The position numbers and the translations under genes were made by a program. Shown piece by piece: positions 1-6,339 of a stretch of 10,907 bases of DNA. The DNA is taken from assembly GCA_038223055.1 (NCBI GenBank), contig JBBRHF010000149.1:1-10907 (forward strand), given 5' to 3'. Origin of the DNA: JBBRHF01 sp038223055. GTDB lineage: Bacteria; Actinomycetota; Actinomycetes; JACCUZ01. A model generated the notes under the pieces. The model searched no databases and was not told where the DNA came from. It was given only the letters and a program-made list of their open reading frames with translations. How positions within the stretch are numbered: the first letter of the stretch is position 1; each line of letters begins with the position of its first letter.

Positions 1-85
1 ACATCCCCGCCACCACACTGGCCACCACAAACAACACCAGATGCGACACGAAACCGTCCTGCGAAGACGGGCGTCTGATGGCCAT
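1..85 (-). CDS. N-terminus of a class A penicillin-binding protein (PonA2-like), cut by the window edge
   Basis: Reading leftwards from an ATG at 85-83 gives 28 codons: a short basic head (MAIRRPSSQDG) and then a hydrophobic stretch, FVSHLVLFVVASVVAG, which looks like the single membrane anchor of a bifunctional peptidoglycan glycosyltransferase/transpeptidase. None of the catalytic domain is in the window. The start is well constrained: the only in-frame stop upstream is at 148-146, and there is no ATG, GTG or TTG between it and the ATG. I see no clear Shine-Dalgarno. The identity rests mainly on context, because the mycobacterial ponA2 gene lies divergently next to whiB4 and its anchor (from memory, LLASVVATAL) is similar. 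Any other membrane protein with this anchor remains possible. Confidence 0.6.
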   Translation of the reverse strand, partial: MAIRRPSSQDGFVSHLVLFVVASVVAGM

Positions 86-130
86 CTGGCAAGCGTACGT
101 GCCCGAGCCGGGAGTCAGGTTCCACCACGA

Positions 131-182
131 TCGAGGCCGTCGTTCTCACGCGGCGGTCGAGGCCGTCGTTCTCACGCGGCGG
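131..182. repeat. Perfect tandem duplication of a 26-bp unit
   Basis: Positions 131-156 and 157-182 are identical, and a third partial copy (TCGAGGC) starts at 183. The duplication lies upstream of the penicillin-binding protein start and about 270 bp upstream of wblA, so it could change promoter spacing. It looks like a recent slippage duplication; no function is evident. Confidence 0.9.
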
Positions 183-314
183 TCGAGGCTGGCCGTCGGC
201 GCCACGACCCGTCGCCCGGTCCGCTCGACATACGAGACGTTCTCGGCCGTGATGTGAGACATGCCCCGGGTCACCCCCGAAAGTGCAGCGGAACAGCACC
301 GATCGGGGGTCGGC

Positions 315-332
315 GTAGTCCCTACTGACTAC
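315..332. promoter_or_regulatory. Inverted repeat, candidate operator upstream of wblA
   Basis: Two 6-bp arms, GTAGTC (315-320) and GACTAC (327-332), flank a 6-bp spacer, CCTACT. It is A/T-richer than its surroundings and lies 120 bp upstream of the wblA start, which fits a dimeric regulator site. No specific regulator is implied by the sequence, and a 6-bp arm can arise by chance. Confidence 0.3.
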
Positions 333-451
333 TCCGATTTGAGCCGAACGGTCCTGTTGGTCGCGGCCCGGGGTCCGTAGGTTGGAGCCACGGGATGAGG
401 CCATGCTGGACTCGGCCGATGGTGTCGCACGGGGAAGGACGGACGCAAATC

Positions 452-763
452 ATGACGTGGGCAGATGACTGGGCCTCAAGGGGTGCTTGCAAGAGCAGTG
501 ACCCGGACACGCTGTTCGTCCAGGGGGCGGCACAGAACCGTGCGAAGGCTGTCTGCATGGGCTGCCCGGTCCGCACCGAATGCTTGTCCGACGCCCTTGA
601 CAACAGGGTGGAGTTCGGTGTCTGGGGGGGCATGACTGAGCGCGAGCGCCGCGCCCTGCTGCGCCGGCGGCCCAACGTCACGTCCTGGCGTGAGCTGCTC
701 GAGACGGCCCGCTCGCACTATGAAGACGGTCTCGCTCCGCAGCATCTCGCGGTGGCCATCTAG
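452..763 (+). CDS. wblA: WhiB-family Fe-S transcriptional regulator, WblA/WhiB4 type
   Basis: The protein has 103 residues. Four cysteines at 13, 35, 38 and 44 (C-X21-C-X2-C-X5-C) are the ligands of the WhiB [4Fe-4S] cluster. They are followed by the G-[VI]-W-G-G turn (GVWGG, 56-60) and a basic DNA-contacting tail (ERRALLRRR). The segments LFVQGAAQNRAKAVC and LDNRVEFGVWGGMTERERRA are typical of the WblA/WhiB4 subgroup rather than WhiB1, WhiB2 or WhiD. Proteins of this group act in the cytoplasm: WblA controls sporulation and represses antibiotic clusters in Streptomyces, and WhiB4 is a redox sensor in mycobacteria. I chose the ATG at 452 because a GGAAGG Shine-Dalgarno precedes it and the family begins at this tryptophan-rich segment; an upstream ATG at 395 would add 19 atypical residues. 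The position between a PBP gene and the bagB/bagA pair is the ancestral neighbourhood. Confidence 0.95.
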   Translation: MTWADDWASRGACKSSDPDTLFVQGAAQNRAKAVCMGCPVRTECLSDALDNRVEFGVWGGMTERERRALLRRRPNVTSWRELLETARSHYEDGLAPQHLAVAI

Positions 764-776
764 CCCGATCTCCTAT

Positions 777-803
777 CCCGGACCCCTCCGGGTGTGTTTC
801 TTG
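777..803 (+). terminator. Candidate intrinsic terminator after wblA
   Basis: A perfect 6-bp GC stem, CCCGGA (777-782) and TCCGGG (787-792), closes a CCCC loop and is followed by a T-rich stretch, TGTGTTTCTT. It starts 14 bp past the wblA stop codon and lies between two convergent genes, where a terminator is expected. The stem is short and the T-tract is interrupted, so this is a moderate call. Confidence 0.45.
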
Positions 804-865
804 CGGGTCGGAGACCGGCCCGGGTCCCGGCGGCGCGAAGTTCCTGGCGGGGTTGCTCAGCCGTG

Positions 866-2005
866 TCAGGCCCCGTGCAGCGCCGCGCCGATCAGGCGCA
901 GCCCGTCGAGATCGTGCACGTCGCCCGCCTGAGCCGGTACGTCGACGACGGGCACGGCCGGATGTGCTGCCGTGAAGCGCTCCCGCAGCCGGCTTTCGCG
1001 GGCAGCCAGCCGCATCCGGCCCGCGTGCAGTCGCAGCAGCCCCTCGGCCAGCTGGTGGTCACCGCCCTCCGCCAGCGCTTCCGCCCCCGCCAGCGCCCGC
1101 TCGGCGGAGAGGTTGGCCGCGCCGGTCACGTGCACTCGGTTGAGCACCAACCCCGCGAGCGGCATGTTCTCCGCACCGAGCCGCTCGACGAAGTACGACG
1201 CCTCGCGCAGCGCGTCGCGCTCTGGTGCGGCCACCACGACGAACGCCGTACCCGCCGCCTGCAGCAGCCGGTAGGTCGCGTCGGCCCGCTCCCGGAAGCC
1301 GCCGAACATGGTGTCGAGAGCCGCGATGAACGTCTGCAGGTCCCGGAGCACCTGGGTGCCGAGCACCTTGGTCAGCGCACCGGTCACCGCGCCCACTCCC
1401 GCCCCGAGCACCTTCAGATAGGCCCGCCCGCCGGTGCGCGCGCCACCCATAAGCACCCGGATGAACCGCCCGTCGAGAAACGAGCCCAGCCGCTTGGGGG
1501 CGTCCAGGAAGTCCAGCGCGGACCGGCTCGGCGGGGTGTCCACGACAATGAGGTCCCAGCGGTCCTCGGCCCGCAGCTGGCCGAGCTTCTCCATCGCCAT
1601 GTACTCCTGCGTGCCGGAAAAGCTCGACGACAGCGACTGGTAGAACGGGTTGTCCAGGATCGCCTGAGCCCGATCCGGCGTGGAGTGGGCGAGCACGACC
1701 TCGTCGAAGGTCCGCTTCATGTCCAACATCATCGCGTGCAGCTCCCCGCCCGCGGACGTGTCCAGGCCGGCCACCTTGCGCGGGATGTTGTCCAACGCGC
1801 TCAGCCCCATCGACTGAGCCAACCGCCGGGCCGGGTCGATGGTGAGCACCACGACCTTCCGCCCCTGCTCGGCCGCCCGCAGCGCGAGCGCGGCGGCGGT
1901 CGTGGTCTTGCCGACCCCACCCGACCCGCAGCACACGACGACCCTGGTCCGCCGGTCACCGATCACGGTGTCGAGGTCCAGCGCCGTCGTCGTACGGCCG
2001 CTCAT
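866..2005 (-). CDS. bagB: Get3/ArsA-like ATPase, BagB type (Rv3680 / SCO3578 family)
   Basis: The 379-residue P-loop ATPase belongs to the SIMIBI class. The Walker A motif CCGSGGVGKTT lies at about 25-35, a TIDPARR switch at 55-61, and VDTPPS, the end of Walker B and switch II, at 155-160. Long blocks match what I remember of mycobacterial Rv3680, including GELHAMMLDMKRTFDE, GTQEYMAMEKLGQL and LDFLDAPKRLGSF. The lysine that normally follows the first glycine of the deviant Walker A is a serine here, so active-site contacts may differ from classical ArsA/Get3. In Mycobacterium the pair is described as a Get3-like complex (BagA/BagB); a direct role in arsenite export is unlikely because no ArsB or ArsR is present. 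I chose the ATG at 2005: it overlaps the bagA stop as ATGA and follows a CAGGGGG Shine-Dalgarno. A start at 2023 would add 6 residues. Confidence 0.92.
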   Translation of the reverse strand: MSGRTTTALDLDTVIGDRRTRVVVCCGSGGVGKTTTAAALALRAAEQGRKVVVLTIDPARRLAQSMGLSALDNIPRKVAGLDTSAGGELHAMMLDMKRTFDEVVLAHSTPDRAQAILDNPFYQSLSSSFSGTQEYMAMEKLGQLRAEDRWDLIVVDTPPSRSALDFLDAPKRLGSFLDGRFIRVLMGGARTGGRAYLKVLGAGVGAVTGALTKVLGTQVLRDLQTFIAALDTMFGGFRERADATYRLLQAAGTAFVVVAAPERDALREASYFVERLGAENMPLAGLVLNRVHVTGAANLSAERALAGAEALAEGGDHQLAEGLLRLHAGRMRLAARESRLRERFTAAHPAVPVVDVPAQAGDVHDLDGLRLIGAALHGA

Positions 2006-3000
2006 GCCGCCCCCTGCTGGCATAGCAGCTCGGCCAGGTCGTAGAGCCCGCCGAGGTCGACACCGTCAGTGAGTAGCGGCAGCTCGTAGGTCGGGCGCGC
2101 GAGCCCCTTGAGCGTGCGCCGACCCTCGCGTTCGAGCGCCACTCGCTCGGCGTGCTCAGCCGCTTCGGTGAGAAGCGCGGCGACCAGACCGCTGGAGGGA
2201 CCTCCGGTGCCGATGCCGACGGCCTGCAGCCCCTCGGTCACCTCGGCCGGGTCGAGCCGGCCGCGGGCGGCGGCGGTGAGCTGCGCGGCTTTGAGCATGG
2301 GGGCTCGTACGGCGTTGACGATCACCCCGCCGACCGGCAACCCCGCCTGCTCGAGCTCGGCCGCCGCATCGCAGGTCTCCTGGACCGGCATCTCCTCGAG
2401 CAGGGTGACCAGGTGCACCGCCGTCTCAGGCGAGCGCAGCAACGCCATGATCCCGTCGGCCTGCCCACGGATCGGTCCCACCTTGGCCAGCCCGGCGACC
2501 TCGCTGTTGACGCCGAGGAAGCGTCCGATCCGCCCGGTCGGGGGGGCGTCGAGCACCACGGCGTCATAGACCGGCCGCTGGCCGCGTTTGCGCCGGGTCG
2601 CCTCGTAGACCTTCCCGGTCAGCAGCACGTCCCGCAGGCCCGGCGCGATCGTGGTGGCGAAGTCGATGGCGCCGAGGCGCCGCAGCCCCCGACCGGCCCG
2701 GCCGAGGTGGTAGAACATGTCGAGGTACTCCAGCAGCGCGAGCTCGGGATCGACCGCCAGCGCGAACACGTCACCGCCGCCCGGACCCACGGCGACCTTG
2801 CGCTCCTCGTAGGGCAACGGCGCCACGTCGAAGAGTTGGGCGATGCCTTGGCGCGCCTCGACCTCGACCAGCAAGGTCTTTCCGCCCTGCCCGGCCAGCG
2901 CCAAGGCCAGCGCCGCAGCGACCGTCGTCTTTCCGGTCCCGCCCTTGCCGGTGACGATGTGCAGGCGCACGCCCTCCCAGTCGTACTCCGTGCTCGCCAT
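2002..3000 (-). CDS. bagA: Get3/ArsA-like ATPase, BagA type (Rv3679 / SCO3577 family)
   Basis: The protein has 332 residues and is close in length to its mycobacterial counterpart. It retains the full deviant Walker A with signature lysine, VTGKGGTGKTT (16-26). LLVEVEARQGIAQLFDV follows at about 43-59, replacing the aspartate-proline switch of ArsA. IDFATTIAPGLRDVLLTGK lies at 112-130, the switch II motif LDAPPTGR at 150-157, and SDGVDLGGLYDLAE-like family text (here TDGVDLGG) near the C-terminus. It is translated directly into bagB through a 4-bp overlap, so the two products probably form a hetero-oligomer in the cytosol. The ATG at 3000 gives the family-typical start; its Shine-Dalgarno (GCGGGC) is weak. 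An in-frame ATG at 3093 would add 31 low-complexity residues and is less likely. Confidence 0.92.
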   Translation of the reverse strand: MASTEYDWEGVRLHIVTGKGGTGKTTVAAALALALAGQGGKTLLVEVEARQGIAQLFDVAPLPYEERKVAVGPGGGDVFALAVDPELALLEYLDMFYHLGRAGRGLRRLGAIDFATTIAPGLRDVLLTGKVYEATRRKRGQRPVYDAVVLDAPPTGRIGRFLGVNSEVAGLAKVGPIRGQADGIMALLRSPETAVHLVTLLEEMPVQETCDAAAELEQAGLPVGGVIVNAVRAPMLKAAQLTAAARGRLDPAEVTEGLQAVGIGTGGPSSGLVAALLTEAAEHAERVALEREGRRTLKGLARPTYELPLLTDGVDLGGLYDLAELLCQQGAA

Positions 3001-3071
3001 GCCCGCGAGCGTAACGAGGCCGCCTGGGCGCCGCCCGATCCCCCCTTCCGTCCGCCCCGACCGCTCCGCCA

Positions 3072-3088
3072 CGCTCCCCCCCGGAGCG
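3072..3088. other. GC hairpin between the TPP enzyme gene and bagA
   Basis: CGCTCC (3072-3077) and GGAGCG (3083-3088) can pair across a five-cytosine loop. It lies in the 139-bp gap between the end of the TPP gene and the start of bagA. Neither strand has a T-tract next to it, so it is not a classical intrinsic terminator. The same gap should hold the bagA promoter, of which I see no clear boxes. Confidence 0.3.
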
Positions 3089-3139
3089 CTCATAGAGGTG
3101 AGCCGCCACCCCGCATGGTCGGCTTGTCTTCGGGTCGTC

Positions 3140-4819
3140 TCAGTGACCGCGGAACGCCTCTTCGAGCCACCACGACGCACGCTTGCGGGTGACCAACGCG
3201 TCGACAAGGAGAGGCCGTGCGCGCTCACCCGCCAGCCAGTCCCGCACGCCGTCAAGGTCGCCGAGCGAGCGCACGGTGACGCCGTCGAACCCGAACCCCC
3301 GAGCGATCGCGGCGATGTCGGTCTCCGGGAACCGCACCGCGTCCAGGGCCAGCCCGGACGGCCCGAAGTGGTGCACCTCCGCGCCGTACGCCGAGTCGTT
3401 GTAGACGACTACGACCATCGGCAGGCGCAGGCGTACGACGGTGTCGAGCTCGGCCACTCCCATCAGGGCCCCGCCGTCACCGAGGGCGGCGATCGTTAGC
3501 CGGTCGGGTCGCGCGAGGGCAGCCCCGATCGCGGTCGCGAGGCCGAGACCGATCGACTGGTAGGCCTGCGTGAAGCACAAGCCGAACTCGTCGGGCACCG
3601 CGAGGAACATCGTCGGGTAGCCCATGAAGTTGCCCGAGTCCACGCCGAGCACTCGCTCGGCGGGCAGTAGGTCGTCGAGGGCGATGCTCAGGGTGCGGGG
3701 GTCGATCTGGCCAGCGCCGCCGTCGGTCTCGTCCTCGGTGTAGGGCACGTCGCGCCAGCGCACCCCACGCGCGATCCGCTCCCGGACCGCCTCGCGGCGG
3801 TAGCCTCGCCCATCGCCGGCGCGCAGGCCCGGCGGGCGCGCGGCCAATGCGGCCGTGGCGGCCAGCGCGGTCACCGCGACATCCCCGACGACCCCGACCT
3901 GCACCGGCCGGCTGGCGCCGATGGCGTCGGCGTCGAGGTCCACCTGCGCCACGGTCGCGCCGGCCCCGATCAGGCGGCCGTGGCGCATCGTCCACATGTT
4001 CAGCGCGCAGCCCCATCCGACGACGAGGTCCGCGCCGGAGATCAGCTCGGCCACCACGGGGGAGGCGAAACCGCCCGACACGTCCAGGCTCCACGGGTCG
4101 TCGGCGAACAGCCCGCGGGCGACCGCAGACGTCGCGAGCAGCGCGCCGGCCGCCTCGGCCAGCGCGACGAGCGCATCGCGCGCCGCGCGCGATCGGGCGC
4201 CCCGGCCCGCCACGAAGACCGGCCGGCGTGCCGCGGCTAGCGCCTCGACGAGGGCAGCCACAGCCGGAGGCGAGGGTACGACGGGTGCCGGGAGTGGCCG
4301 GGGAACCGCCCTGGCGACCTCGCCGGCACCCTCCGGACAGTCCATCGCCTGCACGTCGAGGGGAAGGTTGAGTAGCACCGTTCGTCGCTCGTCGCGGGCC
4401 CGGTGGAACGCCCGCACCGTGTCCGCAACGGCGGTTTCCGGGGACGTGACCCGCTCGGCCACGGCGCCCACGGCCACGGCAAGGGCCTCCTGGTCGACGA
4501 AGAAGTTGGACCGCCGCTGGGTCGCCTCGGCTGCGAGCACCACCAGCGGCGTCCGGCTCTTGGCCGCTTCCGTCAGGCCGGTCATCGCGTTGGTCAGTCC
4601 GCAGCCTTGGTGCACGGTGAGCGCGGCCACCCGCCCCGACATGCGGGCGTAGGCGTCGGCCATGGTGGCCGCGCCGCCCTCGTGGCGGGCCGCGACGAAG
4701 CGAGCGCCGGCGGCGACCATCGCGTTGGTCACGTGGAAGTTTCCGCTGCCCACGACACCGAAGACGTGGTCCACGCCGAGCCCGGCCAGGGTCCGGCCCA
4801 CCGCTTCGGCGACGTTCAC
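3140..4819 (-). CDS. Thiamine-diphosphate-dependent enzyme of the acetolactate synthase / benzoylformate decarboxylase superfamily
   Basis: The 559 residues have the three-part layout of this superfamily. An N-terminal pyrimidine-binding domain carries the likely catalytic glutamate at residue 47 in ARHEGGAATMADAYAR. A central Rossmann-like domain spans about 185-320. A C-terminal diphosphate-binding domain has the TPP motif starting GDGG (447-450) and ending at N474-D475 (YND), where Mg2+ binds. The class normally cleaves or forms the bond next to the carbonyl of 2-oxo acids. It does not look like biosynthetic IlvB: there is no small subunit gene nearby, and motifs such as VGSGNFHVTNAM and DSGNFMGYPTMF are unlike that enzyme. 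The start is GTG at 4819, the only start near the stop of the upstream cyclase gene, 28 bp away. The partner cyclase suggests a decarboxylase acting on a ring- or amide-opened 2-oxo acid; the substrate is not known. Confidence 0.85.
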   Translation of the reverse strand: MNVAEAVGRTLAGLGVDHVFGVVGSGNFHVTNAMVAAGARFVAARHEGGAATMADAYARMSGRVAALTVHQGCGLTNAMTGLTEAAKSRTPLVVLAAEATQRRSNFFVDQEALAVAVGAVAERVTSPETAVADTVRAFHRARDERRTVLLNLPLDVQAMDCPEGAGEVARAVPRPLPAPVVPSPPAVAALVEALAAARRPVFVAGRGARSRAARDALVALAEAAGALLATSAVARGLFADDPWSLDVSGGFASPVVAELISGADLVVGWGCALNMWTMRHGRLIGAGATVAQVDLDADAIGASRPVQVGVVGDVAVTALAATAALAARPPGLRAGDGRGYRREAVRERIARGVRWRDVPYTEDETDGGAGQIDPRTLSIALDDLLPAERVLGVDSGNFMGYPTMFLAVPDEFGLCFTQAYQSIGLGLATAIGAALARPDRLTIAALGDGGALMGVAELDTVVRLRLPMVVVVYNDSAYGAEVHHFGPSGLALDAVRFPETDIAAIARGFGFDGVTVRSLGDLDGVRDWLAGERARPLLVDALVTRKRASWWLEEAFRGH

Positions 4820-4826
4820 GGCGTAC

Positions 4827-4845
4827 GGCGGGGGGTTTCCCCGCC
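4827..4845 (-). other. Hairpin in the cyclase-TPP gene junction
   Basis: In the mRNA sense (minus strand), GGCGGGG and CCCCGCC form a perfect 7-bp stem with a 5-nt loop. It fills most of the 28-bp gap between the cyclase stop (4850-4848) and the GTG start at 4819. The only G-rich Shine-Dalgarno-like sequence is buried in its 5' arm. This suggests that translation of the TPP gene depends on ribosomes arriving from the cyclase gene, which is an inference. Confidence 0.4.
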
Positions 4846-4847
4846 TG

Positions 4848-5627
4848 TCATGCGGAACGCTCCACGAGGGCCAGCACCCTCGTCGGGCTGCCCGAGCCGC
4901 CGACGATCGGCAGCGGGGCAGTCACGACCACGGCCCCGGTCGCCGGCAGGAGGGCGAGATTCTGCAGCTGGGTCAGGCCGTACTTGCCGGCGCCCAGCAG
5001 CATCGAGTGGCACGGGAAGGCGGGCTCGAACGAGTGTGCGGCCCCGGCGTCGGTGCCGACCGTCTCGACGCCGACCCCGATCACGGGAGATTCCTCGGCC
5101 AGCCAGCGGGCGCAGGCAACCGAGATACCCGGCGTGTGCGGACCGGTCGCGTCCGCGTTGAGGAAGCGGGCCTGGTCCTGCGACCGCTCGTCCCAGCCGG
5201 TGCGGCAGAGCAACCAGCCACCCGCCGGCAGCGCGCCGTGCTCCGCCTCCCAAGCGCGCACGTGCTCGACCTCGAGCAGGAAGTCGGGGTCCGCGCCTGC
5301 CTGCGCCGTGGCGTCGAGCACGGCGGCCGGAGCGATCAGCCGGTCAACCGGCACCTGGGACACGTCGCCCCGGTCGCGGCCGGTGACCCAGTGGACGGGC
5401 GCGTCGAGGTGGGTGCCGGTGTGCTCGCCGGTGTGGATGTTGTTCCAGTACCACCCCGGTCCGCGGTCGTCGTAGTGGCTGATCTCTTCGAGCCGGAACG
5501 GGATCGTGTTGCCGAACGGCTCGGGCAGCATGAGGATCGGGGTCGAGGCGTCCAGCGGCGCGGTGAGGTCGATGACCTGCACCGCCCCCGAGCGCAGAGC
5601 GGACAGGAGGTCGGCGAGCACGGACAT
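4848..5627 (-). CDS. Cyclase-family metal-dependent hydrolase (kynurenine formamidase / isatin hydrolase fold)
   Basis: The protein has 259 residues. The diagnostic family motif HTGTHLDAPVH spans 69-79, with H69, H73 and D75 as the expected Mn2+ or Zn2+ ligands and H79 close to the site; further conserved text is VGVETVGTDAG (185-195) and FPCHSMLLG (204-212). Family members hydrolyse cyclic or linear amides such as N-formylkynurenine and isatin. The length fits the isatin-hydrolase-like branch (about 260 residues) better than KynB (about 210), and the kynurenine enzymes KynA and KynU are absent nearby. The start ATG at 5627 has a good Shine-Dalgarno, AGGAG (5637-5633), at 5-nt spacing; a longer open frame upstream is serine/glycine low complexity and is antisense to the GNAT leader. 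It is the first gene of an operon with the TPP enzyme. The exact substrate is unknown. Confidence 0.88.
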   Translation of the reverse strand: MSVLADLLSALRSGAVQVIDLTAPLDASTPILMLPEPFGNTIPFRLEEISHYDDRGPGWYWNNIHTGEHTGTHLDAPVHWVTGRDRGDVSQVPVDRLIAPAAVLDATAQAGADPDFLLEVEHVRAWEAEHGALPAGGWLLCRTGWDERSQDQARFLNADATGPHTPGISVACARWLAEESPVIGVGVETVGTDAGAAHSFEPAFPCHSMLLGAGKYGLTQLQNLALLPATGAVVVTAPLPIVGGSGSPTRVLALVERSA

Positions 5628-5706
5628 CGGGTCTCCTGGTGGCACGTTGGGCGCCGGCCCGCGGAAGCGTGGCCGGCGGTGACCAGTGAGGGTAGCGTCG
5701 AGCACC
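5628..5706. promoter_or_regulatory. Short divergent promoter region between the cyclase and GNAT genes
   Basis: Only about 79 bp separate the cyclase ATG at 5627 from the GNAT GTG at 5707, so the two promoters must overlap or face each other. The cyclase Shine-Dalgarno lies at 5633-5637, and a GAGGGT element at 5688-5693 may serve the GNAT gene. I cannot assign -10/-35 boxes with confidence. Confidence 0.4.
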
Positions 5707-6252
5707 GTGACCGACGACCCGCGCGACACCCCGCCGGACGACCCGCCGGACGACCCGCCGGACGACGAGCCGGACGACCGACGCCTCACCACAGCGCGTC
5801 TCGTGGTGCGGCCGCAGAGCCTCGCCGCGGTGCGCGCCCTGCTCGACGGCTCCGATCCGGGGTTGCCGCTGGCCGCTGGCTACCCCCACGCTGGCACGGT
5901 CGACGCGCTGGGCCTGGTGGCCCTGCACGCCGAGAGCGACCACCAGCTCGGCTGGTTCATCACCCTGGCCGAGGACGGGCGAGTGATCGGCGACTGCGGC
6001 ACCAAGGGATGGGTCGACGCCGACGGCCGGCTGGAGATCGGCTATGGCCTGTCGGCGGCCTACCGGCAACGCGGATACGGCACCGAGGCCGTCACAGCCC
6101 TGGTGGGCTGGTTGCGCGAACGGCCCGGCGTACGCCTGCTCGCCGCTGAGGTCGAGGTCGGCAACCTGGCGTCGCGCCGGCTGCTGGAACGGGTGGGTTT
6201 TATCCTGGAGAGTGAGAGCAGCGGGAGTTGGTGGTTCGCCCTGCCGGCGTGA
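5707..6252 (+). CDS. GNAT-family N-acetyltransferase with an acidic PPDD-repeat leader
   Basis: The product has about 181 residues. Its first ~25 residues are an acidic, proline-rich repeat (PPDD units) absent from ordinary GNATs and probably disordered. The GNAT fold follows: RLTTARLVVRP (beta-1) around 26-36, GRVIGDCGTKG (beta-4 region), the acetyl-CoA pyrophosphate-binding loop RQRGYGTEA at about 120-128, and NLASRRLLERVGF (153-165), the usual end of the RimJ/RimL-type domain. It probably transfers acetyl from acetyl-CoA to a small-molecule amine or a protein N-terminus; the substrate cannot be read from sequence. I prefer the GTG at 5707; another GTG at 5686 would add 7 residues. It is divergent from the cyclase gene and convergent with the helicase gene. 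Confidence 0.85.
   Translation: MTDDPRDTPPDDPPDDPPDDEPDDRRLTTARLVVRPQSLAAVRALLDGSDPGLPLAAGYPHAGTVDALGLVALHAESDHQLGWFITLAEDGRVIGDCGTKGWVDADGRLEIGYGLSAAYRQRGYGTEAVTALVGWLRERPGVRLLAAEVEVGNLASRRLLERVGFILESESSGSWWFALPA
5731..5778 (+). repeat. 12-bp tandem repeat encoding PPDD in the GNAT leader
   Basis: Three perfect copies of CCGCCGGACGAC (5731-5742, 5743-5754, 5755-5766) are followed by a degenerate fourth unit (5767-5778). The unit is a multiple of three, so copy-number change would lengthen or shorten the acidic leader without a frameshift. Confidence 0.9.
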
Positions 6253-6339
6253 CCCGGGCGGTCGCCTCGGTGTCAGCCCGTGTGTGCCCGTCCCCAGTCG
6301 GTCGCTCCCTCGCTCTCCAGGAGGGCTGTGCGTGTCTGT

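Larger units (their letters stand above)
86..451. promoter_or_regulatory. 366-bp divergent intergenic region between the PBP gene and wblA
   Basis: This region must contain the promoters of both divergent genes. It holds the 26-bp duplication on the PBP side and, at 315-332, a perfect inverted repeat GTAGTC-N6-GACTAC that could be an operator. A weak -35/-10 pair for wblA (TTGGTC at 357-362, TAGGTT at 378-383, spacing 15) is possible but poor. The wblA Shine-Dalgarno is the GGGGAAGGACGG stretch at 431-442. No small gene is convincing here. Long upstream regions are expected for developmental regulators of the wblA type. Confidence 0.5.

Noticed and set aside
131..182. Possible CRISPR-like repeat
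   Set aside because: The copies are adjacent with no spacers, so this is a plain tandem duplication.
41..328. Plus-strand open frame covering the PBP/wblA intergenic region
   Set aside because: It is arginine-rich, contains the 26-bp duplication without period-3 logic, overlaps the PBP N-terminus, and has no domain.
794..2044. 416-codon plus-strand open frame across the bagB region
   Set aside because: It is antisense to bagB, rich in R, H, Q and P, and has no domain. It is a typical GC-rich shadow frame.
866..3000. Arsenite export ATPase (ArsA) operon
   Set aside because: There is no ArsB, ArsR or ArsC nearby, and the proteins match the two-gene BagA/BagB type next to wblA, not tandem-domain ArsA.
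2152..3192. 346-codon plus-strand open frame across the bagA region
   Set aside because: It is a shadow of bagA with no family resemblance or ribosome binding site.
4662..6149. 495-codon plus-strand open frame spanning the cyclase and GNAT region
   Set aside because: It is antisense to two recognisable genes and out of frame with the GNAT gene; its composition is not protein-like.
6253..6339. Terminator between the convergent GNAT and helicase genes
   Set aside because: Only weak stems (CCCTC/GAGGG with a 9-nt loop, and a distant CAGCCC/GGGCTG pair) are visible, with no T-tract on either side.
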